Source: Timema cristinae
Lineage: Eukaryota; Arthropoda; Insecta; Phasmatodea; Timematidae
DNA length: 64,000 bases
Assembly (NCBI GenBank): GCA_039000515.1
Contig: JBCFYV010011135.1
Span: 30,099,876-30,163,875, forward strand
Reading direction: 5' to 3'
This document shows, one piece after another, positions 43,197-55,100 of this stretch (its first letter is position 1; each line of letters begins with the position of its first letter). Made by a program: the position numbers and the translations under genes. Under the pieces are notes generated by a model, which was not told the origin of the DNA, did no database searches, and saw nothing but the letters and a program-made list of their open reading frames with translations.

Positions 43197-46100
43197 CTAA
43201 ACCACGCCCTTGCCACTTATTGTCACAGTGCAAGACTGCCCCAAAGCGACACTTGTACTCTTAGTCACAGTTACGGTCCTCGCATCGCCCTGCGGTGTTT
43301 TCTTCTGAATCAACAGTCGAGTGTTAGGTACGTGCAGCCAGAAGTGTCCCAACGCTGGCCGGATACCTGCCGACATCTCCCTATGGTTTTCCAAGGCGTC
43401 TTCGTTGCTGGACCACAGGGCGATATTGACGACCAGGAAAACTACGTGATATTCCAGTGATAAGTACTTGATGGTGTTGACCAAATGGTTCATTAAACCG
43501 AGGCCTGGAATAACCAACACAAAACAAGTTGTTAGGATAGGGATGTAGGGAATGGGAGAAAAGGATGGTGTTTTGGCAGTTTTTATGACAAAATATTTCC
43601 CCAGAAAAATATTGCTTCAGTAGAAACAAAGAGTTTGATTTTATTCACGTGGTGATATCAACCGTTGTCGAATATCTGTCTAGGGTGTCCTGTGATTTAA
43701 TGACAACTTTTTCTCTTCATTTTAAAAGTTTCTCATCTAATACCGCTATGATCCTGACAGATATTCAACAATTGTTGAAATCACCACGTGAAGAAAATAT
43801 TATTATTATTATTAGCACCGCGTCTTACTACCCGTTCGGGTTATACGCACTAACGCTAATGTGTAATGGTAGGGTGATTGTGAGATGAAATGGAGGACCT
43901 ACAGTTTAACGTGGAATCCGAACCACTGTGGCGACCTGGCATTCCCCACATTCACAATATGTCTTGTCAGAGGTGAAGGAAGGGTTTGGTAATCAGATAA
44001 ATCTGTGCCGGGACCGAGGATTGAACCCCGGCCGCCAGCATAGAAGTCTGACACCTTACCCCTAGACCACCAGGTCACCGTGAAGAAAATAAAACTCTAT
44101 GTTTATACTGGAGAAATATTTGATTTATTTTGGCCAAAATTATGTTTTTTTATAGAAACTGCAAAAAAAACTTACCTTCATCTCCTCGTCATTGGAAGTC
44201 TAGTATACTATGAGAGTAGAGCCTTAGACCATGCGGCCACCAAAGCGGGATTCATTAGTGTTGATTTATAGCTATTTTTTATATACATACCTTATACTAC
44301 ACACCCAGCCTTAGCTCCTCGATAATTACTAATTGGATAGCAGAACTAACAAAATGACAGACTAAGAGTCTTTTGCATTTCAATATTGGTGGACACATTA
44401 CAAATATCCCAAATAACTCTAAAAATATCGATTTTTCATATAAAAATTGCCCAAGTAAAAGGAAGCCCATGGAATTACCTACTTAAAGAGAGTTAATTGT
44501 TTCGATCGAATAAAAAACTAAGTTGTTACCGGCTCTTCTGTAGCCAACAAATATGGTAAACATAAACATTAAAAAAAAATCACAAAACATGATCCGATAG
44601 AAAAGTGTAATTTAAATGTTGACTCGTGCACTTCAATACTACCAAATTGCCGGACACACTACACAAATATTCAAAATAACTCTAAAAATATCAATTTTTC
44701 ATATAAAAATTTCCCAAGTAATGGGAAGGCCTTACAATTACCCACTAAATGAGATTTCACATGTTACGATCGGATAAAAAATTTAGCTTTTATGGGTTTT
44801 TATGTAATCCACATATATAATAAAAGGAAGGGCTCGGATTTACATACATTAAAACAGTTCACAAGACCCGAGAAGATAGGAGATTAGATGGTCTCTTATG
44901 CACTTCAATATTACAAGATTGGTGGAAAAATCACGAATATTCAAAATAACTCTAAAACTATTGATTTTTCATATAAAAATTCCCCAACTATAAGGAAGGC
45001 CCTGGAATTACCTACTTAAAGAAAGGTTAAATGTTTTGATCGAATAAAAAACTAAGTTGTTACCGGCTCTTCTGTAGCTAACATATATGGTAAACATAAA
45101 CATTAAAAAAAATCACAAAACATGATCCGATAGAAAAGTGTAATTTAAATGTTGTCTCGTGCACTTCAATACTACCAAATTGCCGGACACACTACACAAA
45201 CATTCAAATAACTCTAAAAATATCGATTTTTCATATAAAAATTCCTAATGTAAAAAGAAGTCCCTGGAATAACCTACTTAAAAAGGGATTACATGTTACG
45301 ATCGGATAAAAAATTTAGCTTCACTGACTATTCCGCAGTCAACATACATGGTAAAATGAAGGGCTCGGATTTACGTACATAAAAAAATTCACAAGACTCG
45401 ATAATATAAAAGATTATACGGTGTCTTGTGCAGTCCCACAAAATTGCCAGACACATCACAAATATTCAAAATAACTTTAAAAATATCAATTTTTCATATA
45501 AAAATTTCCCAAGTAATGGGAAGGCCTTAGAATTACCCACTAAATGGGATTTCACATGTTACGATCGGATAGAAAATTTAGCTTTTAAGGGTTTTTATGT
45601 AATCCACACATATAATAAAAGGAAGGGCTCGGATTTACATACATTAAAACAGTTCACAAGACCCGAGAAGATAGGAGATTAGATTGTCTCTTATGCACTT
45701 CAATATTACAAGATTGGTGGAAAAATCACGAATATTCAAAATAACTCTAAAACTATTGATTTTTCATATAAAAATTCCCCAACTATAAGGAAGGCCCTGG
45801 AATTACCTACTTAAAGAAAGCTTAAATGTTTTGATCGAATAAAAAAACTTATTTTACACTGGCTCTTCTGTAGCCAACATACACAGTAAAAGGGAAGAAC
45901 ACAGTTCATAATTTTCATTGCTGGCACTGGACAAAAAGGTAATGGCTGCCTCTTGAAGAAACTCGATCATTACCACCTGATCCCCCGGCCTAGGAACTCA
46001 TCAGGTGGGAGTGGGAACTGCGCAACACAACTTCTTAAAAGAGGAAACCAAATAACACAAAAGGGAAAAAAAAAGATTGGGCAATAAAGATTGATTTTCT

Positions 46101-49100
46101 TCAAGAAGTAGCCATTATCTCTTTATCTGGTGGCAGCAGTGTGAAGTGTGAACGGTGTTCACCCTTTAATCATAAAAAAGCCATTTGTGTCTGTTCCCTT
46201 TTATATATTTTCCATCCACCTTTCCTGCACCTACAAATATATATTACAAAAACGGAAAATAGGAATTCAAATAATTAAGTAACTGAAATGAAGTGATCAA
46301 TCTTAAATTTGGTAGATACGATGCTTACAACTTTGATGACAACTTGGGATAATTGAAAAGAGAATATGGCCGCAGACAATACTGATAATTAGGTCATCAA
46401 GCCTTTGAAATTAATAACAACAAAAATTTTGTGTATTAAATTATAGGCCTTTTAGTAATAAGTGCAAAAATAAGGTTAGGCTAATACTGTTTATGTGGGG
46501 GTAGAGGGTTACATAAACTAAACATAAATAAATTTCCTTTGTAATGATACAAATTGGCATTTGCAAGCCTTAACTAACTTATGTTTTAAGATTATTAATA
46601 AAAATACACACAGGAAAAATAAAATACTCCTGAAATCATTGAGAGCTATGGCTACATGGTGTCTACTAAACTTGACCAATGAAATCCCCAACCTTTTCCC
46701 TGATCATTCCATAAAATTCCCGACTAAAAAAGTATGTCACATCCTTCTAACACGTCCCCCCATTCCCCCTTGTTTTTATATTAATATTTTTCATGAATAA
46801 TAATAAGTTTTAAAATTTGAATAATCTTTTTTATGTTTTATTAAAATCGTTTACTATGAATTAAAATATATTACACAGCTAAAAACAAAAAAATGACATA
46901 ATTTACTGATTTAATGATTATTGTCTTTCATATTTTGAGTAAAATTTCATTTTCCTGGATTTTTATTGTGATTTACCAAATTCCCGACTTATTCTCGTTT
47001 TTTCCCCCGATTACTTCAAATTCCCGGCTAATTCCCGTTTTCCCTGATTTTCCCAGATGGTGGACACCCTAGGCTAGGAATATCGAAACCACTTTACACT
47101 CTGTCTCTCACCGTCGTTGTGGCTTTCCCCAAGGAAAGGCAGGAAGAGCGAGGGCAAAGCGTCGATTATGACCAGCCTAACGCTGGACTCGGCATCCTGT
47201 CCATCCTGCAGGATCCCTTTCAACTGGTGCAGGAACTGGTGGGTCTCATATACATCCTTTACTCGCGTAACTCGTATCCTCTCCATGACAGCGCCGGTCT
47301 CCTGTTCAACAGGAATCTTTGTAACCGGGCGCTTGTATCCATTCAAGGAGATGATGGTTACAAGAGAAATAGTACAATTTAAACTCTAATTTAGCTAGTG
47401 CTGCCATCTGTTAGACAATCATGAGAACTTTCATATGTACTTTATATTATGGTTAAAAGAGTTCTCTGTCGTATTTAAATAGTTAGTGCTGCCATCTGTT
47501 AGACAATCATGAGAACTTTCTAATGCACTTTATATTATGACTAAAAGAGGTCTCTGTCTTATTTAAATAGAGTTAGTGCTGCCATCTGTTAGACAATCAT
47601 GAGAACTTTCATATGTACTTTATATTATGGTTAAAAGAGTTCTCTGTCGTATTTAAATAGTTAGTGCTACCATCTGTTAGACAATCATGAAAACTTTCTA
47701 ATGCACTTTATATTATGACTAAAAGAGGTCTCTGTCTTATTTAAATAGAGTTAGTGCTGCCATCTGTTAGACAATCGTGATACCTTTCTAATACACTTTA
47801 AATTATGGCTAAAAGAGGTCTCTGTTGTATTTAGATTAGTTAAAAAAAGTGTTTCCTGGGTTTCTTGTGAGGTTTGAGATATAAAACATGTTCAGAAAAA
47901 TTTGTATAATGTGACTTACCCCTGTTTCCCCTGTGCCCTTCAAACGTGATAGGAGCCTAGTTAAAAGCAAACTATTTAGATTGAATGAGCCAACACTTTC
48001 ATAACATTTCCCTATCACGCTACGGGTTTTGAGTTCGATTCCCAGCATGACTCAAATATATATTATTGGTGAAATTAGAGATTTCTCTTTCACAGTGATA
48101 ATTTAATAGTCAGGGGACTGGGTGTTGTATCTTTTATATAACTAAGCTAGTTTGTAAGCTGTTGTGTGCTGAATTTTAAATATCCCAAATATTAATCACA
48201 ATAATATACATAGACTGCTACACGAAGGTTAGGGATTCTTATCTTAGTCAGGTGAATTCAAGGGAATTTATAAAATATGATCTATTATAATGTTATATTA
48301 CCATTTTTTCTCTCTACAAGAATGTGGGTGCATTTACCCTAAGTTGCCCTCCTTATCCTCATACCCTAGATAAAGTTGTTAGATACACACTTCGGTGATC
48401 GCTTGTTCTAAGGCTTCACTCGGGCAGTAGAATAGAATGTCGATGACAGTGAGATCAAGGTTCGAATCCCGATCAGGTGTACTGGTGGCAGTTTACCACC
48501 CTCCCTCTACACGAATGCGGGCACAAGTCCTGTAAATACAACCTTAATAATCCCAAACACATTATCGTAATTACTAGATAAGTGTATAACCTCAATGTAT
48601 AGTGATTTTTATTAAAGAAAATAATTAAACCAAACTAAATAAACATTTTGAACGAATGCCTATACCCAATCACTACAGGCTCTGGCTTCAAGCATGGCCT
48701 GTGTTCGTTTCCCTGAGAAGTCAAATTTTGTATCTATGTAGTGCACGTGCTGTTTCAAATAGTGCGCAACATTACAGGCGATGGTGAGACAGAGCTGGGT
48801 CTTTCCGTCTCCGGAGGGACCGTACACCTCATACAAGTTGCCGGTGAAGAGCCCGCCTTGCAGCAACAAGTCCACACTAGAAGAGAATGTAGATAATTAT
48901 TATTAGCGCCGCGTCTTACTACCCGTTTGTGTTATACGCACTTACGCTAATGTGTAATGGTAGGGTGATTGCGAGATGAAATGGAGGACCTAAAGTTTAA
49001 CATGGGATCCGAACCACGGTGGAGGCCTGACATTCCCCACATTTACAAGTTGTGATTAATACACGCCTTTTCAGAGGTGAAGGAAGGGTTTGGTAATCAG

Positions 49101-52100
49101 ATAAATCTGTGCAGGGAGCGAGGATTGAATCCCGGACCTTCAGAACAGAAGTTCGACACCTTACCCCTAAACAACCAGGTCACCGGGAGAATGTAGAGTT
49201 TCTTTAATCGTGACAGAGGGAAGTGAAAAATACACTTTAAATTATATTTAAAACAAACTAAGTCAAATCAGACACGGAATATGCACAAAGCTGAATTGAA
49301 GTTTGATTAGTTTATACACATTTTTTTTTTTAGTGTTGAAAAATATATTATATTCTACACACAGTTGACCTTGAAAAGTGATACTATTACCTCGACAGAT
49401 TACTCTGGTCCTATCTTATAAGCTTTAGTAGTATCGCACGTCTGGGCCAGATCACTCGTAGCCAGTTGTGGAGATATTATTCAGTACTAACGCACAGGGA
49501 CGTACTAATGTACTAATTGTACATCCTTTCTGTGGAGGCTCTTTATATGTCCCGATGAGATGAGTATGAGAGTGATAGTGAGTATGAGGGTGATAGCGAG
49601 TATGAGGGCGATAGCGAGTATGAGGGCGATAGCGAGTATGAGGGCAATAGCGAGTATGAGGGCGATAGCGAGTATGAGGGCGATAGCGAGTATGAGGGCG
49701 ATAGCGAGTATGAGGGCGATAGCGAGTATGAGGGCAATAGCGAGTATGAGGGAGATAATATGAGGGTGATGTTGAGTCTGAGGTTGTGGAACCAATGGAA
49801 ATACTTAAACCTAACTAAAAAACCCTGGTCCCTTTCAGGAAAAATACCCAAGATACCAGCTGGGAATCGAACCGGAACCCCTAAGCTCGTAGGAAGGCGC
49901 ACTGACCACTACACCACGGGGCCGGTTATCTTATAAGCTAAACCATAGTATTGTTCATGAAGGTAAGCTTGCAACTTTTCAGGTTGAACTTGGGGTTCAT
50001 ATTTATACAACTTTAGATAGTAATTATTACATAAAAGTAATTTTTTTTACACCTCTTTTTAACCTGAGATGTAACAGTCTTACCTTGATCTTTTACACTA
50101 TGGCCCTATCTTATATCATCTAGTGAAATAATCCAATGTGGCCTTATTAGCTTATAGGTTAAATAAAGGGTACAGATTTGATCCAAAATTGACATTATGT
50201 TATTTTTACAACATGCTACACAGTTTTGTTAGCTTATGTAAATAATAATGGAATATAAAAATAGTTAAAAATGTGTTTTGGATGTCAACATTTTATTGTG
50301 TGAAGTCTTTGTGTAGTTGTCGAAGAAAAAAATGTTCTCTGAAGTTTTTAAAGCTTTGCTCCCCCATATTAAGAATGATTTGATATAATTCACTATACAG
50401 TAGTAAACCCTTTGTTAATAATGACATCAATCAACATGTTAACTATTTCAGTGGCTGAATTGTCGCTCTCATGTAAGACTGGTCTGCTAAAGACAGGGAG
50501 ATCGAGGTTTGTATCCCGGTCTGAGTTCTATTGAGGGTGATTTTTCCTAAATGGTTTTTCACTCTCCTTCCACACAAATGTGGGTACATCACCCTAAAAC
50601 ACTTACTTCCTCATTTATACCCAATTAGATTAAGTGTCATATATGCTTATAATCTAACCATAGGTAGTAAAAGGAGGAAAAAAAAAATAGCGTGTTTTGG
50701 CTAATTATTCTGCTTACCAGGCCGTAGTTAGGTATGATTTGCTTACCAATGGGCCCGTAGTTTAGGGTAATGATTCTGCTCCCCATGGCCCATATTGGGT
50801 AATGATTCACTTTCAATGGCCCATAGTTTAGGGTAATGATTCTGCTTACCAATGGGCCCCATAGTTTAGGTAATGATTCTGCTTACCAATGGGCCCCATA
50901 GTTTAGGGTAATGATTCTGCTTACCAATGGGCCCCGTAATTTAGACTAATGCTAAAGAATTAACTAACCTTTCATTTGCATTGGCCATGCAGGCACCAAA
51001 TTGTTTCTCAATATTGAACACTCGTAAGCAAACCGAGAATGCTTTAGGCCGGTATTTCCCAAACTGTGGTACACTTACCCCCTGGGGGTACACAAAGTAT
51101 TCCGGAGGGTATCGCAGCATACCAATGAGATGATAGTTTAGTAAGTATGATCAGAAAATTAATACAGATTTTGAAGTGAAAGCATGGTTCTTAGTGAACA
51201 TTTCTCTCGAACTGTCATGGCTTTGTTTTTTATTACCGTAAGAGCTTTAATAAAATTTTGGACGAATGTTTGTACTTTACAAGATACAGGGTTGGACGAA
51301 TGTTTGTACTTTACAAGATACAGGGTGATCCAAAGGTGAGTGTGCATCGGTATTATGGACGGTAGAATTGCCCATTTCTAGTATTAATATAATATTTAGC
51401 ACCACGTCTTACTACCCGTTCGGGTTATACGCTTTTAGTACTAATTGCGCTAATGGATTAGGAATTGGGAAGGTTGAATTGGAAGAATGAACCCACATTT
51501 GCGTGGAGGGAGAGTGGAAAACCATTTAGGAAAAACCACCCCCAGTTCACCCGACCGAGATTCGAACCTCGATCTCCCCGTCCTCAGCAGTCGAGCTCAA
51601 CACGACAAGCGCTTAGCCAACTACGCCACCGAGGCGGGTTATTTCTAGTATTGATATTGTTAACGATGGCTTACATGTATAGAGTCAAGAAAGATTTAAT
51701 TTTAATACAATTTTTTTTTAAAAAAGATAAACTTTTGCTTTGCAATAATGTGCTGCATCATAATTTTTCATAACCTCATCTATATAACCTGTAATTTTAA
51801 CCTTTTTTTATTCATTGGTATTTCATGATGCATAGTGACTGGATATTAAAAGTTGTTCAGCTATTTGACTGCTTGATGCACTCACTGGATTATCACAAAG
51901 CAACAAGTTTGTATTTTTTAAATTTATATTAAAATGAAATCTTTCTTGGCTCTATCCTTGTTTTATATTTGTAAGAAGGTACATGAGAGATGGATAGAAA
52001 CTTATAAAAGGGGCCCAACACAGTTCACACTTTACACTGCTGCCACTGAACAAATAGACAATGGCCGACTCTTGAAGAAAATCGATTGTTATTACCCAAT

Positions 52101-55100
52101 CCCCCAACCTAGGTTTCATTCTATTGGAAGTCGGCAGGAGGAAGTGTGAAATGATACTTCCTAAAAGAATGAAACCTAGGTCGAGGCATTGGGTGGTAAT
52201 GATCCGTTTTATTCAAGAGGTAGCCATTACCTCAGTGTCCGGTGGCAGCAGTCTAAAGTGTGAACTGTGTTCTTATTTTTTCATTGTAAAATACACATTG
52301 TGTTGGTTCCTTTTATTTGTTTCTATCCACTTTTCCAAATGTAATAAAGCGAAAAGAGGTTTTTCCTCCAAAAAAGTATATATATTTGAAAATTGTCAAA
52401 GCAAGAGGGAGTGTCGTACAGCTGTGCATGCACAGCAATGCGGAAGCACTTGTGTCTTAACCCCTGAAATATATCAGTGCACAAACTGAAAAAAAAAAGA
52501 GACTACACCAGACGTTTTGAGAATCGCCGATAGTTCAAATACTTTATTACTGTTGTTAGAGTGAATCTTCTGTATTTCTATTGGCACAGATTGATGCACA
52601 GTTACTTTTGGATCACACTGTAACTAGCAGGTATTTTATTTATTAGGAGCTAGAAGGAGCATGTCCTTGAAAGCATTAATTATGTCAGCAAACAAGAATT
52701 TCTATGAGCGAAAGCGAAAGAGCTTATTAATTTTACCAGGAAAGATATTTTCAAATATCTTTCAAGGTTCTTCTACATACAAAAATCGACATGAAACCGA
52801 CGGTTTTACTTCCTCTCCAATTGAAGTTATTAGGGATTTTTATCGCTAAAAAAAATCCGCCGATCCCGGCTGGGTTTGAACCCAACGAACATTGGGTTCT
52901 GAGGCAAGCACTTTAACCCAAGATTACAGAGGCCGATTGTGCGACTGTCAAAAGTTTGGGAAACACTCCTTTAGTTACCCTGCGGCACCCATTTTTGAAA
53001 GTTTGTTCTTTTGACCGGTTATGTTTACATTGCTTTATACAGTTTTGACAATTGTAATAACTTCATGCATTTAACTACAATGACTATCACCTCTGAAGGA
53101 ACTGCATTGCTTATGGAGGAGAGCTTTATTTTAGCTCTCTCTCTCTCTGTTAACTGCTACCAATCTCCTCATTTTAAGTTATGTCAGAAGGTGGTGTGCT
53201 GGGGTAAGAAAGAGCTACTAGCAACATCGACAAACCAGCGCTCAAATTTGTCTTATATTTAAGATAAGATTGGGCCACACAAAAATAAGAGAATGACAAG
53301 ATATTTCCCAATAGTAACTATCCACTTCCCTCAGAGATGGTATCCGGTGAATAAATTTCTATGTTCAAATAACATTTCTTTTTGGCCACAGTAAATTAAA
53401 CGGAACCGATTGAAAGCTTTACCCGATGACCCAAAGTAATATTCAGGGTTCCCCTTAGAACAAGTTGGGTGTTAATCAATGCCCCCCTCCCCCCAAACAG
53501 GATTATAAGCAACATATATGGTTGATTATAATCAGCATGAACAGTTTCCGGCCACTGGCCTGGTATGTTTGGAACACAAGCCTCTCCAAAGTCTCCTCTT
53601 CACGCCCTTCAGCCCACCTGTCCTCTCCCCCTATCCATCCTTGTCACTCCTATAGTACTTCTCAACCTCTTCGGTGGCCGCATGGTCTAAGGCTTCACAC
53701 TTTCAAAAGAATAGACAGGGAGATCGTGATTCGATTCCTGTCGGGTGCATTGAGGGGGAAATTTCCTAAATGGTTTCTTCCCAATCTCTCAACGCAAATG
53801 CGAGTATTATTTTAGGTTCAACCTTCCTAATCTATAGCCCAATAGCATAATTAGTACATAAGTGTATAACTCGAATGGTAGTAAGACAAATGATAAAAAA
53901 AAAGGTACTTTTCAGAAATTTCATTTCACACGTTTGAATTCTTCTTCCATCCTGCTCCTTTATTACCACCTAATTTAGGGTTGAGGAAGGTAAAAATTGA
54001 AAGGAAGTGCACCTTCATTTGTGTGGAGGGAGAACGATAAATATATTAGGAAAAAACAGCCTCGATATTCTCGACCAGGATTCAAACCTCGATCTCCCTG
54101 TCTTAAGCAATCCAGTATATTGCGCGTGTGGCGTCTTAGACGATGCGACCACCGAAGCGGTTGGTCCCACCTTAGTTAATGGTGTCATCCAAATGATACA
54201 AAGAACAAAAGGAACCAATTTCTGTCTCTCGCACTTACCTTTCAATACCTGTCGGGATGAGAGCGGAACTGTTCACCAAATCTTCATACATATCAATACC
54301 TCGCCGAGGAAAAGACGAGTAGTTGGCTATTATAGTGTGGCGGATTTGTAGAATATCCTGTAATTGAATAACACAGAACACCTCTGTGAGTCTAATGATC
54401 GGACCTCCTGACTACATATCCATAGGTTCCAGGTTCGATCCCCTGCGCTTCGATATTTTATATGAGGCAGTGGGGTGTGGAACAAGACCCGACTAACCCT
54501 CGTAAGGACAAATGGGGAGCTACTTGAATAAAGAAGTATAATTTCCAATCTATGAGGGCTCGTTGTACTGACCATATTCTCCTCGATAACTTCATTCCTA
54601 TGGCCTCCCTTTCCTTGTCTCTCTTGAAGTAAAATGTTCATGTTCTCCTGCATACGAGACAATGGGTACAACGTACACTATATTCATCATATTTACTATT
54701 ATTAAAAATATTTAATGATTGATAGAATATAGTGATGAGTTTCATACAACCTGAAATCCTTCACACACCCATGGTGTACCCCAAATAAGCAAACACTGTT
54801 TTAGAATAAGTTATATACAAAAATAAATGTATATTATTGATTCACCCTAAGCCGAGACCTGATGTAAACAAACTCACGTGTAAGTCTTTGCTCTGATTTG
54901 CTACTGAACGGACTTCAATGGTATCCTTTCACTAAATAGTTCCTCCTTGTTTTCATATTCTGAAAATTGAAAAATGACACCTGGACAAGGGAATCAAACC
55001 CGGGACCATGGGCTTAGTACGTCAATGCTTTTACCACTGAGTTATCCAGGATTCGTCCCGTGCCCATCTGATAGCTCGTGATCTTAATAAAATCACACAT

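Noticed and set aside
44330..45885. CRISPR-like regular spacing
   Set aside because: Repeats are long, contiguous satellite monomers with no spacer structure, in an animal genome.
49505..49902. Three repetitive ORFs on both strands
   Set aside because: They arise from the 18-bp minisatellite; no start context, and mutually overlapping frames.
49850..49922. tRNA gene on the minus strand
   Set aside because: Head resembles a tRNA well but continues directly into a SINE body with a minisatellite tail, so it is a SINE head.
51465..51773. 102-codon plus-strand ORF, and similar ones at 6877, 32737, 53997, 54007 and 60014
   Set aside because: They are reverse-strand readings of SINE bodies and heads.
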